A stretch of 64,000 nt of DNA from Spisula solida (GCA_947247005.1 OX365944.1:9126501-9190500), one strand, 5' to 3'. Shown: positions 14,101-25,064, counted from the stretch's first letter. Made by a program: numbers and translations. The notes: generated from the letters alone by a model not told the origin.

Positions 14101-17100
14101 TGGAACAATACTTGAGGAGCTTGATATACCCTATTCCCCTTCATATTTCCTCTTCATTTCATCTAAGTATGAACAATTTCATTCAAGGACTTCAAGGTCC
14201 AGGAATGTTCCTTTTGTTCAAGGGCTTGGAGTCAAGAATATTAGTTTCATTCAGGGACTTGGAGTCTGGAATATTTGTTTTGTTAAGTGACTTAGAGTCC
14301 AGAATATGTTTTATTCAGAGACTTGGAGACCGGAATATTTGTTTTGTTCAGAGACTTGGAGTCCAGAATATTAGTTTTGTTCAGGGACTTGGTCAGAAAT
14401 ATTAGTTTCGTTCAGGGACTTGGAGTCCAGAATACTACATTTTTAGGGAGGATAATTTACGTCACTGTAAAAACACCAAATACCTTATTTAAAGTATGAA
14501 TCTTACTAAATCAATATTTCCAGGAGTGGAGAATACGTAAATTTACAATCAAAACAGTTAAACCTGATCGGCGGCACAAAATACCCAAATATACCCAAAT
14601 ACACCCAAATATACCCAAATATACCCTAATACACCCAAATATACCTAAGTTTTACGCAAATATATGCATTTCATTAACAATTAAGCATAAATAAACTAAA
14701 TTACGCAGTTTAGGGAATAAAAAATGTCAATTAGTAAGTTTTTTCGGTAAATAAACACTACGAAAAACCCAAATACGCCCATAGTCACCCAAATATTACC
14801 CAAATATACATTAAGTTGTTCTAATTTCACCCACATTATTGCATTTTATTGTATGTTTACCGTAAATGAACTTTTTTATGCCTTTAAATGCAAAAATAAA
14901 TGTTATTCCCGTATAATTATGACACTTTTCGTACAATTCGCTACGAAACGGTATCCCGTTTGGCGAATCGACGGTGTCCATAATATATTCTTGTCGTGAA
15001 AATCACTTCTGGTGCGCTTTTTAAACTTTCATATAGGTCTGTTAAGAATAATACATACAAGATCTACATCATTACATGATACAAGAACATTTATTTTACG
15101 TCGTATTCAATATACATAGTAACACAAGCTAACAGGTTTTTTCCGACAAACAATTGTAAATAGTATAACAAATTAAAAACAGCTATAAAAGAAAAACATG
15201 GTTATTTTAGATACAAGGAAAAACATTATGACGCTCATATCTATCAAAGTTTAAGCATATCAATATATTCATGTTAAGAACATGATGATGAACTAGGTGT
15301 GACCTTTATGCTCGCCCATATGGGTTATCCCAGTGGCGAGGGTAAATAAATCTAAACATCCATGGAGTGACCAATTAAATTAGTTCCAGGGGCGTAGCAA
15401 GGCTTGGTTTGGTGTTATGCACACACGCCTTGAAGTTGCCGGGTATGATACGGGTAGTCTACATCTTGCGACGGGAAATATCAGTGTTGATCTTCGTATT
15501 AGAGATTATTCTTGTAGATCTACATATCTACAGATGTGTTAACATTATACTATTTCTAGCATAATTCAATGACCAGCAGTCAATTAAGGCAGACAGCAAT
15601 TAATATTTAGATCTATATAATTCTTTCTACAAACTACGTAAATACCCGTAGGACAGCTAAATTACAGAACATTACTATGTATTCATGACACGCCTCATTC
15701 TATCAACGTATACGAGACTGTGTGGATCAAACTCTTAGCCGCCTGCTCAACCATCTTGTAAATAATAAATTTGAGCTGATGTGTACACGAATAGAACTGA
15801 CTCATAACTGATTATCGTATACATTGCTATCGCATGACCGCCGTAAGAATATTTCACAATATCCACAATTGTCATTAAAAATCCGAGCCAACCGTTCATG
15901 CGACGGAAGTACGGCAATAGCGACCGCTCCATAATTGTGAAAGAGGGTTTACAGCCCCCGATCTCCCTAAGCATCTCAATTTGAGCTTAATCTCATCTAA
16001 AATATTGGCATGTGTCTTTGAGGTAATTTCCATGAGAGTCTGGGCTCAAACTTTGTATCACAGCACAGAAACACCATTCTGAGTTAAATTATTACAGTCA
16101 ACTTTCAAGAGCTCAAACTTCAGATCTATCAAAAATTCAGACTCTGATTTGAGTAGTCCCAACAGAGACCAAACGTATCATTTCATTACATTACATGACG
16201 TTAGGTCTCTATAGTACTGTGAAACGTACGTAGAGTCTTATTTATGGGACTATGATTTGAGCAAAATCTCAATTTGTGCTGAGTTTTCTACTTGAGATGC
16301 TGCGGGAGATTGGGGGCTGGTCGTGTTAAGTTTCTTCCCAAGACTACAGGATTTGACGCTACTTTTCATTCCCAGGGTATTTCATTTCATGAATTTAAGG
16401 ATATCGTAAAACGGGAAACGAGTAAATACAGGATTACATACACGTAGGTAGTATAGATTAGTGCAACCTATCCACACAAGGGCGCTCCAGAGCGGCCTTC
16501 CACATAGAAACAATCAGGTCCCGATCTCCTTTACATCTCAAACTGAGACAAATCTCATTTCAAATATGGTCATGTATCTTTTATATAACATCCATGGTAG
16601 GCTAGACTCAAAATTCGCATCACAAAACAGTTTATTACTGTAAAATCTAAAAATCTCGAATATTAAATTTATCTCAAATTCTGACTCTGATTTGAGCAAA
16701 ATCTTAATTGAGATGAGATTTCTACTTGAGATGCTTCGGGAGACCGGGCCCACTCACATCATTATGTAAAACACTTTCTGTACATCAACCATACTTAGTG
16801 TGTTCACAAAATTAATGGTGTTGTTCTATAGAGGTAATGCACCACAACCCCCACCCTGGGAAATGGCGTTTTTTTTTACTTTTGCTTTTTTCAACCCCTG
16901 GTAAAATCCCGGTCCCCATGAGAATGCAGAGGGTGAAATCCCCGCAAATTGGCCACGCACTGTGGTCATGAAAAAATGAACAGTTCATTATGTGTAGATC
17001 TACTTGATCATTGAATGTATGTATACATCCCGGATGAATGTCTATTTGGTCAAACTACGGAGATCGCCCTCCTGCAAAAACTAAAGGTCTGCACTGGCAC

Positions 17101-20100
17101 GACATGGCGAGTCATCGGAACGGTAAAAACGGGGCAGTTCCCGCTATCACCCGCCAATTCCCTGGGTTGTGGCGTGTTTAAATCGTTTGGTGCATTAAAT
17201 CATATTTAAGAATTTATATATGACCGTGACCAGTGACCAATAGTTTGATAAAACATCGCCCAGTTGTGCAAAAAAGCTCGCATATTTTAATGTATTCAAC
17301 AATTCGGAAATAAGTTTTACCTACAATTTGCAGGTACAGTGGTTACCTACTTTACCTCTGTCGGTCAACCGTTCACAGTTTAAACAGTTAACACATGATT
17401 AGCTATTTTTAATTTGCTTTACATTCACATGTATTAGATAGATACATTTATATTACCCCTTTCCAAGTTCGGTCATAATCTTATAACTCCCTGTCTCATA
17501 CGGACATCGTGTGATATATCAGATAATAGTGTGCGGTACTGCTAACTTATCATATCATAAAATCAATGATCACATACCGACATGTTTAGACAAATGGATG
17601 ATAAATTTACACGTTACAGTTACACGTTGTTCGATACTGTTAACCTTATATCGTATAGCACCAGGGACCGCACACTGACATCATGCTGAGAGATCAGATA
17701 CACTTTCGATGTATCGGTAACTGTTTAAGAAATAAAAATCTGTTCGCGTTTATTGTTGGTGAATAAAACACGGGCAGGAGTTCGGATGCGGAAAAATTAA
17801 ATCACGAGTGCGTAGCAGGAGTGATTTAATTTTTCGCATCCGAACGACTGCCCGTGTTTTATTCACCGACAATATACAAGAACAGAGTTTTTATTTCGAT
17901 TCTAAATACGATAATATCCCGCACTATTTAACTGCGCGCATTCCATTTTCACCCATTTGACATTGAACATGATTCCACGCTGAAATTGAGTGGCTTATTA
18001 GCTGGTACAATTACCGCCCTCGTTAATGTAAATGACCTTCGTAATTTTCTGAAGGAAAAAAAACACATTTTAAACATTGAAACAATTTTAATAACACGAG
18101 TATAGTGTATCTTTGTCATGAAATGAAAAATATAAATGAATTGATTATCAGAAATTTTTATGAATCTTAATTTGGAGAGTATATTGGAGTTTCTAAAAAT
18201 AGATGCGTCATAGCTGTAACACTGGATTCTCGTGAAACTCGCGGTCCGTTAATTTTTTTTACTATAATGTTTACGTTCATTCATTCATAAATAGGTCATG
18301 TGATACGGGGCGTAAATTGTAACAGCCAATTTGTTACCATGTTTTATGGGGGTAATAATAAATAGTTAGGTCCGCTCTTTGTTTAATGGATTAATCCGCG
18401 GATCGTGTTAGAATATACGGTATAGCACACTTGGGCGTCATATCGCACTCTGTTGATTAGTTGGCTTTTATCATAAAGAGGAATTTGTATAGATTAAAAA
18501 GACGATTGTTATCTGCATGGCAGAAATTAATGTATGAAGACAATCCTTTAAACAATGATCCAATTCAATATGAAACTGTTTACTACCAAATAAGCTAGCG
18601 CGTAATTAATTAACAATAGATTAATTACTGTTTCATATGTCGGCAAAAATGTTCCAAACAATTTATTGTTTGATATATCTCAAAAATATTTCGCACGTTT
18701 TCTTCTAATATATGTATTGACCGACACATAAAATATTGTTTGAAAATAATATGTAATAGCAAAGTTATAAGCATTTTCTCGTTATATATAGATCATCCCT
18801 GAAGTCCATTATGTGTAAATATCGCTGGTTTAGAATTAGGAGGTCGCAAGTACAGAATCAAACTTTTCACAAAAAAGGAAAACACTGTCTGTAAACAAAT
18901 CATTACTTCTGGAAAAACAAACCTTTTAAATTTTACTTTGGCCAACATGACACTTCCGATTTTCATGAAAATAGGCTCATAAGAAGCGCCTCGAGGTGCA
19001 GATTTCAAATATGCATAAGTCTTATAAGGTCGTAAGAAGTACTTACGACCTTCTAATTCTAAGTCAGCGATATATACATTTTGTATAATTTTCAAGGACG
19101 AGTATGACCAGTCTATAGAAAAGACATTTCCTTGAAAAAATTATAAAATACAACCAAGAGTTATGGAGCTCCAGCAAACTAACGTTACCCACTAGTCCTA
19201 ACATTGGGGGGTTCGTTTCCTGCCCCCATCCCAGCTCATACGCCCAGCGGCCCTTAACATACACTGTTATGTATGTATTTTATTTTTTAGTCGCTACTCT
19301 TATGCACCAGTCAATATTATGCCCGCCCGGCCTTATTGACTCCGAGTACCGGGGAATAGACTTTCATTCGGGAATTTTGATACCTCGAAAGACAACAGTG
19401 ATACTTTATATTCTTGTTTTTATTAAATACCCGGATGAAAAACTATGCCCCACGGTTGGGATTTAGACAAAGAAGTTATCAACATATATACGACAATTTA
19501 TTGAAGTTAAATTAGCTTTCCAGAACTAGATTTCAACCAATAACAGCTAACTATTCCACTGAAAGCTCTTCTCTCATTGAGGAATTATAACATTTTTTAT
19601 AATTTTTATGGACAAGTATGACCAGTCTATAGAAATGAAATATCCTTGTGGTAACGCACTGGGCTGTCAATCCAGAGGTCGTGGGTTCAATCCCTGGCAT
19701 CGGAACTTGACATTTTCTGAACTATTTATAATATTTCCCGCTATATCTGGCCGTGTGGTCTGCAAAGTATCTGGAAGTGCCAGGAAACTGTGTATCGGTG
19801 CTATAACCAGGCTGTCTATTCGAAATAAGAGCTATGCGCACTTCTGCAGCGCCGGACATGTCTGTATCTAAAGTCTCTCTCTCCCTTCAGGTGCTTTCTC
19901 TCAGGCTGTCCCTCTGGTCAGATTATGCTGTATCTGCATTGGTAGAGGATGCACCTGCGCCCTTGTGGCTGAAACACAATCACGTAAAGTGCCTTTGAAC
20001 GTGCATTAGCATGAAAAGGGCGCTACATAAATCTGGTATATTTCATACGCCCAGTGGCCCTTAACACACACTGTTATATATGTATTTCTTTGTATATTCA

Positions 20101-23100
20101 GTCATTTGAGGGTGGTGTATTCTAGTTTGACAAGTCTCTTAGTCGCTCGCTCCCCTTATGTACCAGTCAATATTATGCCCGCCCGGGGGCGGGGATACAG
20201 GGATAATTAGACAGAAGAATCTTCCCGACAGGCGGAATAAGACGACCTTATCGACTCCGAGTCCCGAGAAATAGACTTTCGTTAGGGAATGTCGACATCT
20301 CGATAACAACTGTGATACTTTTATTTGTGTTTTTATTAAAGTACCCGGATGAAAAATTATTCCCACGGTGGGGATTTAGACATCAAAAAAATGAAAATGT
20401 CTAATTCACCCTGGGTCGCCCGCCCTCCAACCCCCAGGCTGGCAAAATATTGACTGGCGCATAAGGCGTGCTTTACTCAGTTCATGAGATAGCCAAACAT
20501 TTGCCAAAATTTCTACATCACCCCTTGGCACCACCCTCTATCCACACGTGAACAGACGCAACATGAATACTCATTGATGTATGTGATGCACCAGCACCAG
20601 TTTAAATAAATTGGACATAAGGCTCGTAGCTACCTATACGCGAGTACGCGACTGAATCCACATTATTCGGACAAAAATATTTTTCAGACAAAGTTCGAAC
20701 TTAATTCACTTTAAACTACTTCATTCTTTATCGTGTCTTTATTCTAAATTTCTGTAGAATTCGCCTTGTTATATATACTCAGACATCGAGCCGGTTATTT
20801 ACGCCAGAATGTTTGTGTTTGTGTGACACTACCAACCTGCCATACTGTAGTTGTTGCAGTAGTCTTTGACGTTAACAAACTGGTCTCAGTACAACCACAA
20901 CTAGGGATTCTCTGGTTGTTAAGTTCATTAAGAGCCATTCATGTTTTAAAGTGCCATACTTAACTTTATTTATAACCTTCCATTGAAGTGCTTTCTAGAG
21001 CAAGAAGGCGATTCCACATATAGGTGTAACATCGTGTGGTTTTAATTTGTCGTCATTTTGCATAGTTTCTGGTTGGTTCATGGTTCAGGGTGCTAGACCA
21101 CCGAATAAACTTTCACATAAGCAATACATCGACTTAGTTGTATAGCTACGGAACGATAGGTTTCCCGCGTTTTATGGTAACTGGTGCCGCGGTGAGGACA
21201 AAGCTGTGGCTATGGCGGAATTCCAGTATATGGAGCGATCAAAGTAAAAAGCAGCTCGCCACCAACGACACTGTGGCAACGTTCCCATGCACCGATCGCA
21301 TCTCGGAAAACTAGAAAAGGTCACTGTTCTAACCGTTCCTTTTTTGTGCTAATTACTACGTAGGTCCCTAGAGCTTGAAATGAGAGGTAGTTTTGGTTTT
21401 ATAAGAAGGGTAAAAATATATGCGATCTTACTAGTAGCTACAGACATATGAACATTGGTTGACAATGTTATCATACAGAAAGAACGTTGCTGCCTTGAAA
21501 AGGGACAGGCAACTAGACTTCTATTAGCCGCTAATAGAAGTCTAGTTGCCTGTCCCTTTTCAAGGCAGCAACGTTCTTTCTGTATGATATCTGAGGATTT
21601 TGTGAACATAATAAAATGGGACTCGTAAATATGTTTGGTTTATATTTTAGCTTTATTTTGAACAGGGAAGTAGGCCTACTATATTTACAATAGATCGTTT
21701 ATTTACAAATAATGATCTTAAAAACTAAATAAAGCACCTTGAGAACGCTTCAAATGCACCAGATTACACCATTGTTTTCAAAAAATTCCGGGGAGCATGC
21801 CCCCGATCACCTAAAACAATCGTAAATCCACATGATTATAGGGCTAGCTACGCGCCTGAACATGAATTAACATGAAAAGTAGAAATAAGTACACACACTT
21901 AAACACTGACAAATCGAAGTCTTATGACAGGACGTCCCGAACCCCTCTGGATCCGCACATGAAGATCGTCAAAGGAGACAAAGTGATCTTCACGACGTGA
22001 TAATATTATGGAAAACGCCGTTCGACAGGATACTGGTCAGATTAATTAGCGTCCTTAGTAATCAGTTAAAACAATTATTATTTACATCGTATTTAATCCA
22101 TTTCATGGAATGATGTAGAAAATTATAAGAATGACAAAGATATGGGCCAGATTCATGCATATCCAGCTAGATAGGGTTAGATTTATCGGATACGCATATA
22201 CGCCGCATGTCGGCAGGATACGGGTTCCGTACTGTAGTGTTTATTTACCGAAAAAACTTACTATTTGACATTTTTTTATTCCTTAAACTGCGTAGTATTG
22301 TTTATTTAAGCTAATTTGTTATAAAATTGCAAATATTTGGGTAAGATTCTTACTAATAAAGGTATATTTGGGTGTATTTGGGTATATTTGGGTGTATTTG
22401 GGTATATTTGGGTATTTCGTGCCGCCCAACCTGATACCTACGTAATACATGTATGAATAGATAAAGAAAATAACTACAGGAATTCAGTATGTCACCATGA
22501 ATTAATAATAAGCAACAAATATTCATTCCTAGGTAAACATCCAATTCTGTTAGAATCATTTTACTTCAAGTTTTGTTTTAGACTCAGATAATATTACACA
22601 TTCACTTAAAGGTACATGCCAGAATTTTGTCTGTACTCCTGATGCGTTTGTTATTGATTAAAGCCGCTCTAATTGCATATATTTGTATTAATAACTAAAT
22701 TGTTTTGTTTTTCTTTTTTTAACTAAAATCAAGGATCTATTTATAAATGTTGTACGAAAAGTTGGAATTGCCATGACATGATACTGAAGGGTATTGGACT
22801 ACAACCATTTCTCTGAAGTTATTAATATTTCCCCTCAATAGCCTTGTGGTAGAGCATCTACTTCATGTGCAAGAGGTCTCCTGGTTAAATCAAGGGCCGT
22901 GACATACCAATATATCTCCCTTGCTTGACGTTCAGCATAGTTGGTTCAAGATAACTGCTGGTTCGCCATTTTCAGTTCAAGTTACTGGGTAGTCTCCATA
23001 TCTTACTGAAATACTGTTGACTAGTTGGACTTCAATCAATGTTTACATTTTTTCTCTGTGAATGAACAACTTACCATGCCGACAGAATCCTCTATCATAC

Positions 23101-24891
23101 CATGCACAATCTTTCACTTTCTGTTCAGGATCAATGTGCAAAAATGGACATTCTTTATTGTTACATTGACCTAGAACATAATAAAACAAGACTGTGTTAA
23201 GTAAACGCTACAAGGAATAGACTCCTTGGTTCTTTAGTGTGCCCGGTGTATTATAGCACTGATACAGGTGAGACTTCCTCTAGGATCATCTCTAGTTGGA
23301 AGGGAAACACTGAAAAGCGTTTCTGAAATTTCCTGTGCCCCAGCCGAGATTCGAACCAGGGATCCCAGGATTGGTAGTTGAGAGTGCTAACCACCTGGCC
23401 ACAGTTCCACCCATATCCCATATCCTCTAACAATGAGTATGGAGATGTGGCAATCCATTTAAATGGAAATGGACTGATCAATACAACGTACCAAAGCAGA
23501 ACATTATTGACAGTTGTTCCAAAAAGCTGCACATGAGATATATGTACACATTAACGCTCATTTGTTATCAGAATAAGGTAAGAAGTAGGAGTTAAGTGTT
23601 ATAGATCATATTAATTATTTGATATTAAAATATACAAAATAAAATCATCATACCATATTTACTAAAGAAGAAACATTCAGGCATCTTTGTCATATCAAAT
23701 TCATGCAAGAATTCACAGTCATCTCCCTTTTTACACAGACCACGTAGCCAATGTTTACATACTACAGTTTTCTCGCCTTTGATGTGTCTGAATGGACAGG
23801 CAGTAGCTTTACTACATCCTACAGATGTCAGGAAGAATGTACATATTGCAGCTCCCGATTCTGAAAACAAATAAAATTTGTCAATAGACAAAATATATAT
23901 AATGAGTGAACCCGTCTTTTATTAGAGGGACTACAGTAAAATGGTATAAAACATTTCTTATACACTTGGCAAAGAAAAACATATTTAATATTTGATCAAT
24001 GATCATCACTACAAGTCCAAGTGAGTGGTATATTTGTCCAAGAGTAATATGAAAGTTTTTTTAGACAGATACATTGGCGAATTGGTCGATTCATTCAGCA
24101 ATAACATTGGTCAATGACTCAGTCAATCAATTTTGGCCACAAATGATTCAACATCGGCTCAATGATTAACAACTGTATCTGATAGATGATAAATTTTCCA
24201 CTTTATCCACTTCAAAGTGCATTTGAAGCCTGATGCCTAACCAAATTGAGCTTTCGAACACTATCCTATATCTATGCAACAACATGCTACCAGCGAGCAA
24301 AGCTTGCCAATAGCATATCGTTTGTCGTAATAATCTCAATACTTTGTTAGGTGAGCGCTACATGTATGTTGTGCAACAGACAGCTTCGCAACTGTCTGCT
24401 GTCAAGGAGCGCTCACAGGTAGCTTAAAAATGATATGAATTTATCACTTCGTCATTTCTTAAGCAAGACGTTTCAGAGTTTTTTAGCATAGCATTATCGA
24501 GCACTTAGTAGCCCTTTAGTTAGGCAACGGGCTCATGTTTCCTAGCAAAGCGATATTGACCGAGCGCCCAACAACGCTTTCTTGATCTTAGCCAGGCTTA
24601 GGCCACCAGAAACCTAACTCTATCTGATTACAGTATTAGATGACTATCAGTTCCACCTACAATTAATGTTAAACTGTACAGTATATACAATGGAGTGAAT
24701 AATGACATCCCGGCTAACCTCATCCGAATTATAAATAGACGGTTACTGATGCACTTCGACCAATCTTTCTAAAACAAAATATCCTTACTGTCCATTCCAG
24801 GAAATGGCAACATTTGAGAGCCTATTTGATTATTGAGAGCAATCTCAATATCAAATGTGATATTGGTAACCGGAGCCACCACATCCTGCAT
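11008..24891 (-). CDS. CPSF4: CPSF4 (CPSF30), cleavage and polyadenylation specificity factor 30 kDa subunit; complete, 7 exons
   Basis: CPSF30 belongs to the nuclear mRNA 3'-end processing complex and, with WDR33, reads the AAUAAA signal. Seven exons (24789-24891, 23654-23860, 23075-23170, 13722-13815, 12643-12811, 11478-11639, 11008-11100, all on the minus strand) join with correct phases to 924 nt, 307 aa plus TAG. Five CCCH fingers start at Cys41, 69, 97, 125 and 149 with spacing C-x7/8-C-x4/5-C-x3-H. Two CCHC knuckles (C-x2-C-x4-H-x4-C) lie at 187-200 and 275-288. The signatures PFPGMDKSGAA and KHWLRGLCKKGD match vertebrate CPSF4 closely. Human CPSF4 has one knuckle; fly Clipper has two, as here. 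The start MQDVV aligns with the vertebrate MQEII start. The 9.3-kb third intron is swollen by a large transposon-like insertion. The gene is divergent from INTS1, with 124 bp between start codons. Confidence 0.97.
11478..11639 (-). CDS. CPSF4: CPSF4 exon 6
   Basis: 54 codons, in phase at both ends. A Gly/Arg/Pro-rich linker (RPGAGIPGSGF, GRGAFHRPGG) ends in TCFK, the first half of the second knuckle. Confidence 0.93.
11704..12460. repeat. 27/32-bp minisatellite in CPSF4 intron 5
   Basis: More than 20 copies of CATCAGAAACTTGGATCTCA plus either ATTCATGACAAA (32 bp) or a shorter ATGACAAA-type ending (about 28 bp). Short units sit at the two edges and long units in the middle. Confidence 0.93.
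12643..12811 (-). CDS. CPSF4: CPSF4 exon 5 (first zinc knuckle)
   Basis: Completes His167 of finger 5, then a linker and CHNCGESGHKSYHC, a CCHC knuckle at residues 187-200. A Ser/Thr-rich stretch ends at a GTGAGT donor. Confidence 0.95.
13385..13700. repeat. Dispersed low-copy repeat fragment and short tandem duplication
   Basis: 13395-13520 contains GGTCACAGTGACCTTGACC and GGGTCGTCTACTGTTGATGA, related on the opposite strand to sequence at 63.8 kb. At 13577-13700 the block TAGGATACTTCTAGNATAAA with CAGGGAGNTAACTCATCATT occurs twice, 66 bp apart. Confidence 0.55.
13722..13815 (-). CDS. CPSF4: CPSF4 exon 4
   Basis: Encodes PNCKNRH (end of finger 4), VRRLIC, and CCCH finger 5 up to FM. It is separated from exon 3 by a 9,259-bp intron. 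Confidence 0.96.
14178..14434. repeat. Degenerate minisatellite (about 33-42 bp units) in CPSF4 intron 3
   Basis: Seven irregular copies of GTTCAGGGACTTGGAGTCCA followed by GAATATTAGTTTT. Unit length varies. Confidence 0.8.
14569..14761 (+). repeat. Left terminal inverted repeat of the large element
   Basis: Matches the reverse complement of 22235-22427, with small indels in the AAATATACCC tract. Confidence 0.85.
15953..16318. mobile_element. MITE, family 3 (CCCGATCTCCC / GCATCTCAA termini), copy 1
   Basis: Left AGCCCCCGATCTCCC...GCATCTCAA and right TTGAGATGCTGCGGGAGA plus TTGGGGGCT are inverted. The interior shares ACTCTGATTTGAG with copies at 16518 and 43840. It lies inside the large element. 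Confidence 0.75.
16518..16749. mobile_element. MITE, family 3, copy 2
   Basis: Termini GGTCCCGATCTCC and GGAGACCGGGCC are inverted. The interior has CACAAAACAGTTTATTAC, shared with the copy at 43840. Confidence 0.8.
17730..17897. repeat. Long imperfect palindrome (fold-back element)
   Basis: AATAAAACACGGGCAGGAGT-TCGGATGCG and its inverted partner CGCATCCGAACG-ACTGCCCGTG form a stem of roughly 75-80 bp around a short loop near 17806-17821. The outer arms continue as ATAAAAATCTGTTCG and AACAGAGTTTTTAT. No reading frame. Confidence 0.8.
18819..19073. mobile_element. MITE, family 4 (TATCGCTGGYTTAGAAT termini), copy 1
   Basis: ATATCGCTGGTTTAGAATT at the left and AATTCTAAGTCAGCGATAT at the right are inverted. 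An internal palindrome AGGTCGTAAG/CTTACGACCT lies at about 19028-19053. Another copy is at 59272-59471. Confidence 0.8.
19084..20381. repeat. Direct duplication flanking a SINE
   Basis: Two pairs of segments repeat in order: GTATGACCAGTCTATAGAAA (19099 and 19616) and CAGTCAATATTATGCCCGCC (about 19309 and 20165). The later block ends in CGGATGAAAAA and GGGATTTAGAC. The second copy is diverged and carries extra sequence. The SINE at 19640-20043 sits between the paired blocks. Confidence 0.7.
19640..20043 (+). mobile_element. tRNA-derived SINE, family C, with LINE-like 3' tail
   Basis: The head has an A-box-like TGGTAACGCACTGG and a B-box GGTTCAATCC with tRNA-like spacing. The 3' end has AAAGTGCCTTTGAACGTGCA and GGGCGCTACATAAAT, resembling the tail shared by V-SINE/DeuSINE-type SINEs and their partner LINEs. 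It is too degenerate to be a functional tRNA. Confidence 0.7.
21469..21589. repeat. Perfect palindrome with 60-bp arms
   Basis: Arms 21469-21528 and 21530-21589 are exact reverse complements with a single C between them. The arm begins TATCATACAGAAAGAACG. No mismatch was seen in 60 pairs. It lies inside the large element in CPSF4 intron 3. Confidence 0.95.
22235..22427 (-). repeat. Right terminal inverted repeat of the large element
   Basis: Inverted partner of 14569-14761, ending GTGCCGCCC next to the AACCTGAT flank. Confidence 0.85.
22840..23010 (+). mobile_element. tRNA-derived SINE, family D (plus strand)
   Basis: A-box-like TTGTGGTAGAGCATCTAC and B-box-like TGGTTAAATC, followed by ATCTCCCTTGCTTGACGTTC and GGGTAGTCTCCATAT. 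The minus-strand copy at 34.9 kb shares both downstream blocks. Confidence 0.65.
23075..23170 (-). CDS. CPSF4: CPSF4 exon 3
   Basis: Encodes QCNNKECPFLH (rest of finger 3) and CAWYDRGFCRHG (start of finger 4). CTAG acceptor, GTAAGT donor. Confidence 0.96.
23270..23415 (-). mobile_element. tRNA-derived SINE, family B (minus strand)
   Basis: On the minus strand: CAGGTGGTTAGCACTCTC (A box), CTGGTTCGAATCTCGGC (B box), then GAAATTTCAGAAACGC. It lies in CPSF4 intron 2, next to exon 3. Confidence 0.8.
23654..23860 (-). CDS. CPSF4: CPSF4 exon 2
   Basis: Residues 35-103 plus one base of codon 104. Contains CCCH fingers 1 and 2 and the first Cys of finger 3. The split codon gives Lys35, restoring the conserved GMDKSGAA. 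Confidence 0.97.
23871..24788. other. CPSF4 intron 1, no other feature recognised
   Basis: Between exons 2 and 1. Some similarity exists with sequence at 53.1-53.3 kb (GCATGTTGTTGCATAGAT on opposite strands), which suggests a dispersed repeat at about 24230-24600. Confidence 0.4.
24789..24891 (-). CDS. CPSF4: CPSF4 exon 1
   Basis: Encodes residues 1-34 plus one base, ending ...PFPGMD, before a GTAAGG donor. ATG at 24891-24889. Confidence 0.95.
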
Positions 24892-25015
24892 CTTGAAAAT
24901 TAACGCGTTTTTTCTAGAGTGAAGGAAGAGTTGTCGTTCGTTTATACGCCAAGAACGACAACTCGACACCGGTGAAAAGTCGTGTTGTTGTTATAACTCA
25001 TAATTTCCTTTTATT
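24892..25015. promoter_or_regulatory. Shared bidirectional promoter of CPSF4 and INTS1
   Basis: Only 124 bp separate the divergent CPSF4 and INTS1 start codons, so both 5' UTRs and the core promoter must lie here or overlap it. No TATA box is obvious. Its centre is a perfect 12-bp inverted repeat, GAGTTGTCGTTC (928-939) and GAACGACAACTC (953-964), separated by 13 bp. That symmetry suits a site read from both directions. Assignment as a promoter is inferred from gene layout. Confidence 0.8.
24928..24964. promoter_or_regulatory. 12-bp perfect inverted repeat in the shared promoter
   Basis: GAGTTGTCGTTC and GAACGACAACTC around a 13-base loop. It could be a paired factor site in DNA, or a hairpin in whichever 5' UTR includes it. 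Confidence 0.75.
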
Positions 25016-25064
25016 ATGGACAGAGGAAAATCCATTATGGGGAAAAGGCCCGGTAAAGGCAAAG
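25016..25064 (+). CDS. INTS1: INTS1 exon 1
   Basis: Residues 1-16 plus one base, MDRGKSIMGKRPGKGK, then a GTAACA donor. Very basic. Initiation could instead occur at Met8 (25037). Confidence 0.8.

Larger units (their letters stand above)
14569..22427. mobile_element. Large (7.86 kb) terminal-inverted-repeat element inserted in CPSF4 intron 3
   Basis: The left end 14569-14761 and right end 22235-22427 are inverted copies of about 193 bp. Both begin GGCGGCAC-AAATACCC, contain an (AAATAYACCC)n stretch, and share TTTTTTCGGTAAATAAACAC at the inner edge. The flanks carry AACCTGAT on both sides (14561-14568 and 22428-22435), an 8-bp candidate target duplication. An 8-bp duplication occurs in hAT, P and some Mutator-like elements; long inverted ends favour Mutator-like. 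No transposase reading frame was recognised inside, so it looks non-autonomous or decayed. It makes up about 85% of the intron. Confidence 0.8.

Noticed and set aside
19640..19715. Functional tRNA gene
   Set aside because: A and B boxes are present, but the acceptor stem is not complementary and the sequence continues into a SINE body and tail.
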